The notes: generated from the sequence alone by a model not told the origin. DNA of 64,000 nucleotides from Kitasatospora sp. CB01950 (GCF_001905465.1 NZ_LISX01000003.1:656565-720564); one strand, 5' to 3'; positions 52,124 to 61,599 are shown, numbered from the stretch's first letter. A program made the numbers and translations.

Positions 52124-53050
52124 ATGCCGCCCCAGCCCGCCGCCACACCCGGCGCCCCCGACCGCGAGCGCACGGCCCCCGATCGGGAACGCACCGCCGA
52201 ACGTCTGCTCGCCTCCTCCGCGAAGCTCTCGTTCGACCCACTCAAGGACGTCGACTGGGACGCCGACCCCGTCCCGGGCGCCTACTACTGCCCGCCCCGG
52301 CACCTCTCCCTCTACGGCACCGGCCTGTGGGAGCGGATGACCGAGGACGAGCGCATCGAGCTCTCCAAGCACGAGGTCGCCTCGATCGCGAGCGTCGGCA
52401 TCTGGTTCGAGGAGATCCTCATGCAGATGCTGCTGCGCCACGCCTTCGACCGGGACCCCACCAGCAACCACGTCCAGTACGCGCTCACCGAGATCGCCGA
52501 CGAATGCCGGCACTCGATCATGTTCGCCCGCATGATCGCCAAGATGGGCGCTCCCTCCTACGGCGCCGGATTCGCCGCCCACAACCTCGGCCGGCTGTTC
52601 AAGGCGATCTCCACCCACAGCCAGACCTTCGGCGGCACCATGTACGTCGAAGAGATCCTGGACGCCTTCCAGCGCGAAGTGATGAACGACGACACCCTCC
52701 AGCCGCTCATCCGGCAGGTCTCCCGGATCCACGTCATCGAGGAGGCCCGGCACATCAGCTACGCCCGGGAGGAACTCGTCCGCAAGCGCCTCGGAATGGT
52801 GCAGCGGCGCTGGGAGCAGCTCTTCCTCGGCGTGGTCATCTACTTCGCCACCACCGCGCTGATCCACCCCCGGGTCTACGCCGCCGTCGGCATCGACCCG
52901 AAGGCCGGCAAGGCCGTCGCCCGGGCCAACCCGCACTGGCGCAGCACCAAGATCGAGATGGCGCGGAAGGTGATCGGCGTCCTGGACCGGGCCGGACTCG
53001 TCGGCGGCGCCAACCGCTGGCTGCTGCGCGCCGCCGGAGTGATCGCCTGA
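52124..53050 (+). CDS. AurF-like diiron oxygenase
   Basis: 308 residues, helical ferritin-like. Metal-ligand pattern of the AurF/p-aminobenzoate N-oxygenase group is visible: Glu96/97 in WFEEIL, E127-x-x-H130 in DECRH, Glu176/177 in VEEILD, and E206-E207-x-x-H210 in EEARHISYARE. AurF oxidises aryl amines to nitro compounds; others hydroxylate or desaturate. It stands alone with a TetR-like operator, so it may be a stress or detoxification enzyme rather than part of a biosynthetic cluster. The first 25 residues are a disordered Arg/Glu/Pro tail. Confidence 0.85.
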   Translation: MPPQPAATPGAPDRERTAPDRERTAERLLASSAKLSFDPLKDVDWDADPVPGAYYCPPRHLSLYGTGLWERMTEDERIELSKHEVASIASVGIWFEEILMQMLLRHAFDRDPTSNHVQYALTEIADECRHSIMFARMIAKMGAPSYGAGFAAHNLGRLFKAISTHSQTFGGTMYVEEILDAFQREVMNDDTLQPLIRQVSRIHVIEEARHISYAREELVRKRLGMVQRRWEQLFLGVVIYFATTALIHPRVYAAVGIDPKAGKAVARANPHWRSTKIEMARKVIGVLDRAGLVGGANRWLLRAAGVIA

Positions 53051-53162
53051 GCGACGGGGGCTGTCGGCGGCCCGGTTGTGACCGTTCGGTGCGGAAGCGG
53101 CCTTCCGGTGCGGAAGTGGCGAAGATACAGTGCGACGCACCGAACGATCCGGGGGGATCACC

Positions 53163-54314
53163 ATGCGCCGCGCACCACTCGGCACCGCCGCTGTCGCCGT
53201 CCTGCTGCTCACCGCCGTCGCCGGGTGCGGCGGACCGACACCACCGGGCGGAGACGGGACGACGGCCACCGCCCCCGCCGGGGAATCCGCCGGGGGCACG
53301 TCGTCTGCGGTGCCCGGCAACGGCGGGGCGGAGGCCAGTGCCGGGGCGAGCGCGGCATCGAGTGCCGGGGCCGGTGTCATCACGGTCGCCTTCGCCGGCG
53401 ACGTCCACTTCGAGGGCCGGACCGCCTCCCGGCTGACCGCCCCCACCGCCGAGACCGCGTTCGGGCCGATCGCCAAGACCCTGGCCGCCGCCGACCTCGC
53501 GGTGCTGAACCTGGAGACCGCGATCACCGGCCGGGGCAAGCCCGAACCCAAGACCTACACCTTCCGCACCGGCCCCAAGGCGCTCACCGCACTCAAGGAC
53601 GCCGGAGTGGACGTGCTCTCCCAGGCCAACAACCACGCCGTCGACTTCGGCGCCGACGGCCTCGCCGACACCCTTGCCGCCAAGGCGAACTCTCCGATCC
53701 CGCTGATCGGCATCGGCAGGGACGCGGCCGAAGCCTTCGCACCGCACATCGCCACCGTGCACGGAACGAAGGTCGCCGTGCTGGCGGCGAGCCAGGTCGA
53801 CGACCTCACCAACCAGAAGTGGCGGGCCGGCGAGCACAAGGCCGGCATCGCCTCCGCGTTCGACGAGAAGTCACTGCTGCACGCCGTCACCGAGGCCAAG
53901 GCGCAGGCACCCGTGGTACTGGTCTACCTGCACTGGGGCGAGGAAGGCGTGGCCTGCCCGACCGCCGCGCAGAAGGCGATCGCCAAGAAGCTCGCCGCCG
54001 CCGGAGCCACCGCAGTGGTCGGCACCCACGCCCACACCATGGTCGGCGCGGGCATGCTCGGGAACACCTATGTGGCGTACGGCTTCGGCAACTTCCTCTG
54101 GTACGGCACCTCGAACTACACCGCCTCCGACGAGACCGGCGTCACCACGCTCACCATCACCGCGGACGGGCGGGTCACCGGAGAAACGTTCACTCCCGCG
54201 CACATCGACGGTCGGGGCGTGCCCGTTCCACAGACCGGCAGCGCGGCGCAGGCTGCGCAGAAGCGCCGCGACGGACTGCGCGGGTGCACCGGGCTGGCCG
54301 CCGTCCCGAACTGA
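53163..54314 (+). CDS. CapA-like lipoprotein
   Basis: 383 residues. Lipoprotein signal with Cys22 (LLTAVAGC), a low-complexity Gly/Ala/Ser/Thr spacer to about 68, then a CapA (PGA_cap) metallophosphoesterase-type domain: FAGDVHFEG, LNLETAI, VDVLSQANNHAVDFGADGL, LHWGEEG and GTHAHTMVGAG. In Bacillus CapA belongs to the poly-gamma-glutamate capsule machinery; no capBC partners lie here, so an independent surface phosphoesterase role is possible. ATG 53163 with a G-rich ribosome site. Converges on the Rpf-like gene (22 bases). Confidence 0.9.
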   Translation: MRRAPLGTAAVAVLLLTAVAGCGGPTPPGGDGTTATAPAGESAGGTSSAVPGNGGAEASAGASAASSAGAGVITVAFAGDVHFEGRTASRLTAPTAETAFGPIAKTLAAADLAVLNLETAITGRGKPEPKTYTFRTGPKALTALKDAGVDVLSQANNHAVDFGADGLADTLAAKANSPIPLIGIGRDAAEAFAPHIATVHGTKVAVLAASQVDDLTNQKWRAGEHKAGIASAFDEKSLLHAVTEAKAQAPVVLVYLHWGEEGVACPTAAQKAIAKKLAAAGATAVVGTHAHTMVGAGMLGNTYVAYGFGNFLWYGTSNYTASDETGVTTLTITADGRVTGETFTPAHIDGRGVPVPQTGSAAQAAQKRRDGLRGCTGLAAVPN

Positions 54315-54336
54315 CGGCGGCCGGCCCGGGCGGGCG

Positions 54337-55449
54337 TCAGCCCAGGTTCAGCACCTGGCCCGGGCGGATCAGGTCCGGATTCTCGCCCACCACCTGCTGG
54401 TTGCCCTTGTAGAGCTCGGTCCAGCCGCCGCCCAGCTCGTGGCTGCGGGCGATGTTCGCGAGGGTGTCGCCCGGGCCGACGGTGTACGGCTGCGGGGACG
54501 GAGGCGTGGTGGCCGGGGCGCTCGATGCCGGCGGGGCATCGGTGGCCGCGGGCGGGGCCGTGGGCGCGGGCGTGCTCGGGTCCGGGGTGGTGGGTGCCGG
54601 GTCCGGGGCGGGCGAGTGGCCGTTGCCGTTGTTGCCCTGGCCCTGGTTGTTGCCGTTGCCGTTCTCGGCGCCGTTCCCGTTGCCGTGCTGGTCCTCGGGG
54701 GGCGTGGTCGGGCTGGGGGTGGCGCTCGGATCGGCCGGAATGCCCGGCGCGGGCGGGGTGGCCTGGGCGTCCGGGGTGGTGGTCGGGGACGGCGTGGCCG
54801 TGGGCGGCTGAGGATACGTCAGCTGCATGTAGCGCTCGTACAGGCTCTGGTGACTGGTCCAGAACCAGGCGCCGTTCTTCTGGTACCAGTACACGTGGTA
54901 GATCGGGTCGTAGCCGGGCAGGCCGGAGAACACCGGCGCGGCGTTCGGCGCGGCGACGGTGCCGTCCGCGGCGGAGTTGACGGCCGCTGCGCCGCGGGCA
55001 CCGCGCAGCGCACCCGACTCGTCCGCGGAGTCGTTGTTGTCCACCACGCCGGGGGCGCTGGCCGTGCGCAGGTCCGCGGAGTCCACGCAGGAGGCCCACG
55101 GCTGCGGGCCCTCGGTGGCCAGGATGCGTTCGGCGACCGCGATCTGCTGGCTGCGGGTGGCCCCGCTGGGCAGCTCGGCGTACTGGGCGCCGCCGTAGTC
55201 GATCCAGCGCTGGGCGGTGATCTGGAGGCCGCCGTACAGGCCGTTGCCCGAGTCGGAGGTCCAGTTTCCGCCGCTCTCGCAGGCGGCGACCCGGTCCCAG
55301 ACCGAGCTGGGTGCGGCATGTGCGCCCGTCGTGGCGAGCAACGGCAGGGCGAGGCCGACGCCGGCGACGCCTGCTGCGACGAGCGCCCGCTCGGCGGCCT
55401 TCTCCGCCGGGCTCTGCCGACGGTGGCGCCCGGAACCCGTGAAGAGCAT
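54337..55449 (-). CDS. Rpf-like transglycosylase with LysM domain
   Basis: 370 residues. Basic N-terminus and signal peptide (cleavage after AHA about residue 46), then a resuscitation-promoting-factor lysozyme-like domain: VWDRVAACESGGNW with catalytic Glu58, GLYGGLQITAQRW and QIAVAERILATEGPQPW. A long Pro/Thr/Asn-rich linker follows, then one LysM repeat at about 322-370 (YTVGPGDTLANIARSHELGG). It cleaves peptidoglycan and promotes spore germination or growth. ATG 55449 is preferred because GGAGAGG precedes it. The 5' leader is a c-di-AMP riboswitch, standard for this class in actinomycetes. Confidence 0.93.
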   Translation of the reverse strand: MLFTGSGRHRRQSPAEKAAERALVAAGVAGVGLALPLLATTGAHAAPSSVWDRVAACESGGNWTSDSGNGLYGGLQITAQRWIDYGGAQYAELPSGATRSQQIAVAERILATEGPQPWASCVDSADLRTASAPGVVDNNDSADESGALRGARGAAAVNSAADGTVAAPNAAPVFSGLPGYDPIYHVYWYQKNGAWFWTSHQSLYERYMQLTYPQPPTATPSPTTTPDAQATPPAPGIPADPSATPSPTTPPEDQHGNGNGAENGNGNNQGQGNNGNGHSPAPDPAPTTPDPSTPAPTAPPAATDAPPASSAPATTPPSPQPYTVGPGDTLANIARSHELGGGWTELYKGNQQVVGENPDLIRPGQVLNLG

Positions 55450-55463
55450 GTCCGGTCCTCTCC

Positions 55464-55650
55464 GCACGCCTGCGAGGTGAGCTGTCGGGTTCGGACCGGG
55501 AGGAGGCCCGGCCGCCGCGGGCCGGTCGGATCCGGTGCGGGCGGCTTCACCCCTAGCCGTGGGGACGGCGATGTACCTGGTTCCCCCGTCCCTGTCCAGG
55601 GTTGTGGTGGTCGACCCGGCAACACGGCGGACAGGGTTCGGCGTTGCCGC
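55464..55650 (-). ncRNA. c-di-AMP (ydaO/yuaA) riboswitch
   Basis: Minus-strand RNA carries the ydaO consensus pieces: CGCCGAACCCTGTCCGCCG at the 5' side, GGGGGAACCAGGT then CGGCTAGGGGTGAAGCCG in the middle, and TCCGAACCCGACAGCTCACC followed by TCGCAGGCG at the 3' end. High c-di-AMP turns these OFF. It ends 15 bases before the Rpf-like ATG, so the ribosome site is adjacent. Position and sequence are classical. Confidence 0.95.
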
Positions 55651-55680
55651 GCGCGGGACCCGGCGGTGCGGGCGGGACCG

Positions 55681-55710
55681 AGCCTATTCACTCGAACGGA
55701 CCAATCACAA
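55681..55710 (-). promoter_or_regulatory. Promoter of the c-di-AMP riboswitch transcript
   Basis: Minus-strand TTGTGA (55705-55710) and TAGGCT (55681-55686) separated by 18 bases; RNA would start about 25 bases before the riboswitch. Confidence 0.6.
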
Positions 55711-56137
55711 GCTCATCGCGCCCGGATCACGGGTGCGTCACGTGGGCTCGGGCGCCCGTCGGGCACGGAACATCCTTGTGGGAGCGGGGGAGTGCGGCGT
55801 CCGTGCGTGAGCGACCTGTTGACGGTCGTTCGGGGCGTCGGGCGCGGCCGGGCGCGCTTGGGGCGTTGGGCGAGGTCGGGCGATCGGACGGCCGGTCGGT
55901 CGGAAGGGTGGGTGCGAAAGTCTGGCCGATCGGTGGGATTGGGATGCGGGAAGGAGGGAAGGCGGGCGGCCGGTTTCGGGAGAATCGGGCTGGATGGCAG
56001 TCAACTCCGGTGATGGTGGCGGTAGTTGAGGTAAATCAGGGCATTGGCCGCGTTGTGGATAAATCACGCGACAGGCCGCTCCGGGGCTTCCTACCATCGC
56101 GGTGATCGCTGTTCCCCGACCTGTTGTGGAGGTGCCC
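55711..56137. other. Intergenic region, G-rich, no gene seen
   Basis: About 430 bases between the riboswitch promoter and the first MFS gene. Contains a GCGCCCGTCGGGC-type short palindrome near 55750 and many G-runs at 55830-55990. The MFS promoter probably lies in the A/T-richer part at 56010-56075. No coding frame is convincing. Confidence 0.4.
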
Positions 56138-57391
56138 GTGGCTGTGCTGATTCCCGAAGTGCTCCGGGTGGAGCGCCAGTTCGCCCGCCTGTTCATCGGC
56201 CAGTCGCTGTCGATCCTGGGTGATCGGGTGTCGTTCGTGGCGCTGCCGTTCGCGGTGCTGTCGATCGGCGGCTCGGCCGTCGATGTCGGGCTGGTGACCG
56301 CGGCGGGCCTGCTGCCGGTGCTGGTCTTCACGCTGATCGGCGGGGTGTGGGCAGACCGGATACCGAGACAGTGGATCATGCTGGTCTCCGACCTGGTGCG
56401 GTGCGCTGTCCAGGCCGCCGTCGCGGTGCTGCTGCTCACCGGGACGGCCCGGGTCGGGGTGCTGGCATTGCTGATGGTCGTGTTCGGAGTGGCGGACGCC
56501 TTCTTCCTGCCGGCCTCCACCGGGCTGCTTCCGCTGCTGGTGCCGAGTGAACGGCTGGGCGAGGCCAACGCGTTGCGCGGGTTCGTGCACTCGGTGGGCC
56601 TGGTGGTCGGTCCGGCATTGGCCGGCGCGCTGGTCGCCCTGGTCGGGCCGGGCGGAGCCCTGCTGGTGGATGCCGTGAGTTTCGCGGCCAGCGCCGCCGT
56701 GCTGGCGAGGCTCGGCGCGGTGGGCGGCCCGGCCGTCGCGGAGCGGGCCGAGCGGCTCGGGTTCCTGGCTGAACTCCGGGTCGGCTGGCGGCAGGTGCGG
56801 GAACGGACCTGGGTGTGGTCGGGGATGCTCGCCATGGCGGTCTACCACGTGGTGGTGCTGCCCTCCGTCTTCGTGCTCGGCCCGGTCCTGGCGGATCGCG
56901 AATGGGGCGGGGCCGGCGCCTGGGCCGTGGTGGTCGCGGCCTTCGGCCTCGGCTCGATCGTCGGCGACGTCTGCGCCTACCGCCTGAAACCGGCCCGGCC
57001 GATGGCTGTGGCTGCCGTCGCGATGGCGATCGCCTCCTGCCAGGCGCTGATCATCGGCTCCGGTGCCCCGGTCGCAGTGATCGCCCTGCTGGAGGCCTGT
57101 ACGGGAGTCGGTGTCTCGCTGTTCTTCGTGCTCTGGGAGACCGCGCTCCAGGTGCACATACCCGAGCAGGTGCTGTCCCGGGTCAGTTCTTACGACCACC
57201 TGATCGCGGTGGCGCTGATGCCACTCGGCCTGGTGCTCGCGGGCCCGCTCTCGGACGGGATCGGCGTCCACCGGACGCTGTTCGGCATGACCGCGCTGGC
57301 CGTTCCTGCCGCCTTCCTCCTGCTCGCCCTGCCGGCTGTCCGGAGGCTGCCTGCGCAGCCACTGGCGGATACGAGCTCCACTCATCCATGA
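56138..57391 (+). CDS. MFS transporter (MFS_3 / enterobactin-exporter-like)
   Basis: 417 residues, 12 predicted helices. Opening FARLFIGQSLSILGDRVSFV and the loop-2 VWADRIPRQWIMLVSD (basic motif after TM2) are typical of the MFS_3 branch that includes EntS-type exporters; the GFVHSVGLVVGPALAGALV helix is the antiporter motif. Start placed at GTG 56138, five bases after GGAGG; a GTG at 56102 is possible. Exports a small molecule or drug; no biosynthetic partner gene is adjacent. Followed 100 bases later by a second, unrelated MFS gene. Confidence 0.88.
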   Translation: MAVLIPEVLRVERQFARLFIGQSLSILGDRVSFVALPFAVLSIGGSAVDVGLVTAAGLLPVLVFTLIGGVWADRIPRQWIMLVSDLVRCAVQAAVAVLLLTGTARVGVLALLMVVFGVADAFFLPASTGLLPLLVPSERLGEANALRGFVHSVGLVVGPALAGALVALVGPGGALLVDAVSFAASAAVLARLGAVGGPAVAERAERLGFLAELRVGWRQVRERTWVWSGMLAMAVYHVVVLPSVFVLGPVLADREWGGAGAWAVVVAAFGLGSIVGDVCAYRLKPARPMAVAAVAMAIASCQALIIGSGAPVAVIALLEACTGVGVSLFFVLWETALQVHIPEQVLSRVSSYDHLIAVALMPLGLVLAGPLSDGIGVHRTLFGMTALAVPAAFLLLALPAVRRLPAQPLADTSSTHP

Positions 57392-57402
57392 AAGATTGGA
57401 AT

Positions 57403-57416
57403 ATCATCGCGATGAT
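57403..57416. promoter_or_regulatory. 14-bp palindromic operator before the second MFS gene
   Basis: ATCATCGCGATGAT, perfectly symmetric, in an A/T-rich island about 78 bases before the start codon. The TATCATCGCGATGAT shape suits an ArsR- or similar winged-helix dimer. Confidence 0.55.
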
Positions 57417-57493
57417 GCTCCGCCGCTCGACCGACGCCCGTGGAGCTCCGTTCCTCCACGCACCACGATCCACGCACCATCCGGGAGCCACCC

Positions 57494-58939
57494 ATGTCCA
57501 TCCAGGCCAAGCGCCCGCTGCCGCCCCCGGCAGCCGCGCCCAGCGCCGCTCCGCGCACCGCCCCGGCCGGCGGGGCCGCGACCCGACCGATCCGGCTCGG
57601 ACTGCGCGCCAACCTCGCCCAGTTCGGTCTGCTGGTGGCGGTCAACGCCCTGGTCGGCGGCATGCTCGGCCAGGAGCGGACGGTCCTGCCGCTGCTCGCC
57701 GACCAGGTCTTCCACCTGTCCGCCTACACGGGGGCGTTGACGTACATCCTGGCGTTCGGCGCGACCAAGGCGGTCACCAACTTCTTCGCCGGCACCCTCT
57801 CCGACCGGTACGGGCGCAGGCCGGTGCTGATCGCAGGCTGGCTGGTGGCCCTGCCGATACCGGCGATGCTGGCCTGGGGGCCGACCTGGGGGTGGATCGT
57901 CGCGGCGAACATGCTGCTCGGCGTCAACCAGGGCCTCACCTGGTCCACCACCGTGATCATGAAGATCGATCTGGTGGGCCCGGCCCGGCGCGGCCTCGCG
58001 ATGGGCCTCAACGAGGCGGCGGGCTACCTCGCGGTGGCCGTCACCGCCACCGCCACCGGCGCCATCGCGGCGCAGTGGGGTCTGCGCCCGCAGCCCTTCC
58101 TGCTCGGCGCGGCCTACGTCGCGCTCGGCCTGGGGCTGACAGTCGCCGCCGTCCGGGAGACCCGCGAACACGCCCGGGCCGAGGCCGCCGCACACGCGGC
58201 GTCCAGTGGCACGCCGTCGGAGGGAACGGCCACTGCCGGTGCAGCGGTGCGTGCAGTCGACGCGACGCCCGATAGCGCGGCCGCGGCGGCGTCCGAGAGC
58301 ACCGGTACGGCTCCCGCGCACGGCGGACCGGACGACCCGGCGAGGTTCAGTACGGCCCGAATAGCCCGGATCACCAGCCTCGGCGACCGGGCGCTGTCCG
58401 CCGCCAGCTGGGCCGGCATGGTCAACAACCTCAACGATGCCCTCGCCTGGGGCATCTTCCCGCTGCTGTACGCCGCGCACGGACTGGAGCTCGGCCGGAT
58501 CGGCATCCTGGCCGCGCTCTACCCGGCGGTCTGGGGCGCGGGGCAGATGCTCACCGGCTGGTGGTCGGACCGCATCGGACGCAAGCACCTGATCACCGCG
58601 GGCATGCTGCTGCAGGCCGCCGCCCTCGGCCTGGTCGCGGTCGGAACCAGCTTCCCGGTGTGGGCCGCCGCCCAGGCCCTGCTGGGTGCGGGCACCGCGC
58701 TGGTCTACCCGACGCTGCTGGCGGTCGTCGGAGACGTCGCCCACCCTGCCTGGCGGGCACGCGCCGTCGGCATCTACCGACTCTGGCGCGACGGCGGCTT
58801 CGCGGTCGGCGCACTGCTGGCGGGCATCCTCGCCGACGCGTACGGCGTGACCACCGCGATCTGGGCGGTCGCCGCACTGACCGCCGCGGCGGGCGTCACC
58901 GTGGCGGTGCGGATGTACGAGACCCACCCGCGCAACTGA
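57494..58939 (+). CDS. MFS transporter
   Basis: 481 residues with 12 predicted helices. Motif A is GTLSDRYGRRPVLIAG in the first half and GWWSDRIGRKHLITAG in the second. A long Ala/Thr/Ser-rich cytoplasmic loop (about 225-290) joins the halves. The N-terminal 30 residues are Pro/Ala rich. Substrate unknown; a heavy-metal or drug efflux role is suggested only by the ArsR-like palindrome in its promoter. Ends by overlapping a minus-strand small membrane gene. Confidence 0.9.
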   Translation: MSIQAKRPLPPPAAAPSAAPRTAPAGGAATRPIRLGLRANLAQFGLLVAVNALVGGMLGQERTVLPLLADQVFHLSAYTGALTYILAFGATKAVTNFFAGTLSDRYGRRPVLIAGWLVALPIPAMLAWGPTWGWIVAANMLLGVNQGLTWSTTVIMKIDLVGPARRGLAMGLNEAAGYLAVAVTATATGAIAAQWGLRPQPFLLGAAYVALGLGLTVAAVRETREHARAEAAAHAASSGTPSEGTATAGAAVRAVDATPDSAAAAASESTGTAPAHGGPDDPARFSTARIARITSLGDRALSAASWAGMVNNLNDALAWGIFPLLYAAHGLELGRIGILAALYPAVWGAGQMLTGWWSDRIGRKHLITAGMLLQAAALGLVAVGTSFPVWAAAQALLGAGTALVYPTLLAVVGDVAHPAWRARAVGIYRLWRDGGFAVGALLAGILADAYGVTTAIWAVAALTAAAGVTVAVRMYETHPRN

Positions 58940-59198
58940 TCAACAGAAAGGTCTGAAGGACGATCGGGACGATGCCCAGCACCAGCGCCAGGACCGGCAG
59001 CACGACGAGCCAGGTGATGACCAGGCGGAGCGGCATACCGATGTCGTGGTGGGGCAGTCTTCCCGTGCGCCGGAGCTTGGTGGAGCGACGGGCGCTCAGT
59101 GTCAACAGCACGAGGCCGGGAGTGAAGGAGAACAGCCACAGGCCGAACAGGAACTTGGCGGCGTCCCCGACCCTCGTGGTCCGTTCCGGACGCGACAC
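58896..59198 (-). CDS. Small two-helix membrane protein, probably frameshifted at the 5' end
   Basis: 100 residues from a GTG at 59198 with two hydrophobic helices (FLFGLWLFSFTPGLVLLTL, then LVITWLVVLPVLALVLGIVP). No ribosome site is close. A neighbouring frame just upstream (59200-59300) reads LPKSPLRYSPGTVVEVSCKP and would join smoothly if one base were lost or gained near 59195, so the native gene may start further up. It overlaps the 3' end of the MFS gene by 44 bases. Family not recognised. Confidence 0.45.
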   Translation of the reverse strand: MSRPERTTRVGDAAKFLFGLWLFSFTPGLVLLTLSARRSTKLRRTGRLPHHDIGMPLRLVITWLVVLPVLALVLGIVPIVLQTFLLISCAGGSRTSAPPR

Positions 59199-59315
59199 AC
59201 CGGCCGGCCGGCTTGCAGCTCACCTCCACCACGGTGCCGGGGGAGTAGCGGAGAGGGCTCTTCGGCAGTCGCCGGCGCCCCTCCGCCAGGTCGGCATCGG
59301 GGCACCGGTCGGCCG

Positions 59316-60023
59316 CTACCGGCGCTCCGGGGAGTGGAACTCGGCACGCAGGGAGGCGAGTTCGGAGGTCCGGGCACCGTGGGCGCGCAGGTGGTCGTCC
59401 AGGGTGCCGTGGTGGGAGCGGACGGAGATCAGGGCGCGTCGCAGGAGGACGGCCGTGACCGGGCGGGTGGCGTGGCCGGGGGCGTCGGGGCCGGGCGTGG
59501 TGAGGCCCAGCGCGGTGTTGGAGTGGAGGAAGTCGGCGAGGATCTCCGGCTCGGCGGCTCCCAGCAGCGACTGCACCAGGGCGACCACCAGGCCGGTGCG
59601 GTCCTTGCCGGACGCGCAGTGGACGAGGACGGCCCGGCGTTCGGCGGTGAGCAGGGCGCGGACCGCCGCGACGGCGGGGCGTCCGGCGTGTTCGGCCATC
59701 AGCGGGTACAGCTCGGCCTGCTCCTCGGGCCAGCGCTGCTCGGGGAAGACCGGGACGTGCAGGTGACGGATGCCGCTGTCGCCGAGTGCATCCGGGCGGG
59801 CGGCGGTCTCCGGAGCGCTGCGCACGTCGATGACGGTGCGCACGCCGAGGTCCCACAGCTTCTGCGCGCCGTCGGGCGTCAGTCCGTCCAGGGCGCCGGA
59901 GCGGTACAGCACTCCGTGGGGGAGGGCCCCGAGACCGCCCGCGTCCCGGAAGTTGCGCACCCCGGGGACGGTGAGGCCGGCCACGTCCGCCGCCGTAGAT
60001 TCGTCTGCGATCATGGCGGCCAT
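59316..60023 (-). CDS. Protein tyrosine phosphatase (Y_phosphatase3)
   Basis: 235 residues. The P-loop CX5R is C136-ASGKD-R142 in HCASGKDRTG, the motif of bacterial triple-specificity phosphatases (PtpB-like), with the opening VPGVRNFRDAGGL also typical. Dephosphorylates phospho-Tyr and possibly phosphoinositides. Start at 60023 or 60014 (two in-frame ATGs); neither has a strong ribosome site. About 95 bases downstream of glyA on the same strand, so read-through is possible. Confidence 0.92.
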   Translation of the reverse strand: MAAMIADESTAADVAGLTVPGVRNFRDAGGLGALPHGVLYRSGALDGLTPDGAQKLWDLGVRTVIDVRSAPETAARPDALGDSGIRHLHVPVFPEQRWPEEQAELYPLMAEHAGRPAVAAVRALLTAERRAVLVHCASGKDRTGLVVALVQSLLGAAEPEILADFLHSNTALGLTTPGPDAPGHATRPVTAVLLRRALISVRSHHGTLDDHLRAHGARTSELASLRAEFHSPERR

Positions 60024-60117
60024 CCTAGGCAGCCCGGGCTCGCCGACGGCCGGGCGGGCCGGGCAGCCCGGGGCGCGGCAGGGGAGGCCGCGGCCCGGGC
60101 CGCCGGGCGAGTGGCGG

Positions 60118-61566
60118 TCAGGCGAGGGTGATGCCGGGGTAGAGCGGGTACTCGGCGAGCAGGTCGACGGCGCGCTTGGCGACCGCGTCGCGGACGGCCG
60201 TGTCGAGCACGTACTGCGCCTTGGACGTGCCGGCGGCGGAGGTCGAGGACAGCACGGTGTGGATCAGGTCGGCGACCTCGTCCAGCTCCGCCGTGCCCAG
60301 GCCGCGGGTGGTGAGGGCGGGGGTGCCGAGTCGGACGCCCGAGGTGTACCAGGCGCCGTTCCGGTCCTGCGGCACGGAGTTGCGGTTGGTGACGATCCCC
60401 GAGTCCAGCAGCGCCGCCTCGGCCTGCCGGCCGGTCAGACCGTAGGAGGAGACGTCCGCCAGCACCAGGTGGTTCTCGGTGCCGCCGGTCACCAGTCGGG
60501 CGCCTCGCTTCAACAGGCCCTCGGCCAGCGCGTGCGCGTTGTCCACCACCTGCTGGGCGTACACCCGGAACTCGGGACGGCGGGCCTCCGCGAACGCGAC
60601 GGCCTTCGCGGCCATCACGTGCGACAGCGGGCCGCCGAGCACCAGCGGGCAGCCCCGGTCGACGTGCTCGGCCAGCTCGGAGGTGCACAGCACCATGCCG
60701 CCGCGCGGGCCGCGCAGGGACTTGTGCGTGGTGGTGGTGACGATCTGCGCGTGCGCGACCGGGTCGAAGTCGCCGGTCAGTACCTTGCCCGCGACCAGCC
60801 CGGCGAAGTGCGCCATGTCGACCATCAGGGTCGCGCCGACCTCGTCCGCGATCTCCCGCATCTTGCGGAAGTTCACCAGCCGCGGGTACGCCGAGTACCC
60901 GGCGACCAGGATCAGCGGCTTGAAGTCGAGGGCGATCCGCCGGACCTCGTTGTAGTCGACCAGCCCGGTCACGGGGTCCGTCCCGTAGCTGCGCTGGTCG
61001 AACATCTTGCCGGAGATGTTCGGGCGGAAGCCGTGCGTCAGGTGCCCGCCGGTGTCCAGCGACATGCCGAGCATCCGCTGGTTGCCCAGCTCGTGGCGGA
61101 GCTCCGCCCAGTCCTGCTCGCTCAGGTCGTTGACGTTGCGCACGCCCGCCCGGTGCAGCGCCGGGCTCTCCACCCGCTGCGAGAGCACCGCCCAGAACGC
61201 CGTCAGGTTGGCGTCGATCCCGGAGTGCGGCTGCACGTACGCGTGCTCGGCGCCGAACAGCTCCCGGGCGTGCTCGGCGGCCAGCAGCTCCACCGTGTCG
61301 ACGTTCCGGCAGCCCGCGTAGAAACGGCGGCCGGGGGTGCCCTCCGCGTACTTGTCGCTCAGCCAGTTGCCCATCGCCAGCAGCACGGCGGGCGAGGCGT
61401 AGTTCTCACTGGCGATCAGCTTCAGCGAGGCACGCTGGTCCTCGATCTCCGCGCCGATCGCCGCGGCGACCCGCGGTTCGACGGCGCGCACCACGTCCAG
61501 GGCGCTGCGGAAGGCGGTGTCGGCGGCAGGGCTGCCGAAGGTGTGCGGAAGCAGGGACTCGGCCAA
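60118..61566 (-). CDS. glyA: Serine hydroxymethyltransferase
   Basis: 482 residues, PLP fold type [28 protein letters not shown]-type [27 protein letters not shown] with the PLP Lys near 281, and [14 protein letters not shown] are all intact. It is about 50 residues longer than E. coli GlyA, with an insertion around 125-175, as in one group of actinobacterial SHMTs. Makes glycine and methylene-THF from serine. TTG start at 61566 behind GAGGAGA. A ZTP riboswitch lies in the leader, tying expression to purine/folate status. Confidence 0.95.
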   Translation of the reverse strand: MAESLLPHTFGSPAADTAFRSALDVVRAVEPRVAAAIGAEIEDQRASLKLIASENYASPAVLLAMGNWLSDKYAEGTPGRRFYAGCRNVDTVELLAAEHARELFGAEHAYVQPHSGIDANLTAFWAVLSQRVESPALHRAGVRNVNDLSEQDWAELRHELGNQRMLGMSLDTGGHLTHGFRPNISGKMFDQRSYGTDPVTGLVDYNEVRRIALDFKPLILVAGYSAYPRLVNFRKMREIADEVGATLMVDMAHFAGLVAGKVLTGDFDPVAHAQIVTTTTHKSLRGPRGGMVLCTSELAEHVDRGCPLVLGGPLSHVMAAKAVAFAEARRPEFRVYAQQVVDNAHALAEGLLKRGARLVTGGTENHLVLADVSSYGLTGRQAEAALLDSGIVTNRNSVPQDRNGAWYTSGVRLGTPALTTRGLGTAELDEVADLIHTVLSSTSAAGTSKAQYVLDTAVRDAVAKRAVDLLAEYPLYPGITLA

Positions 61567-61599
61567 GGCGGTCTCCTCGTACGGAACGGCGACGATTCG

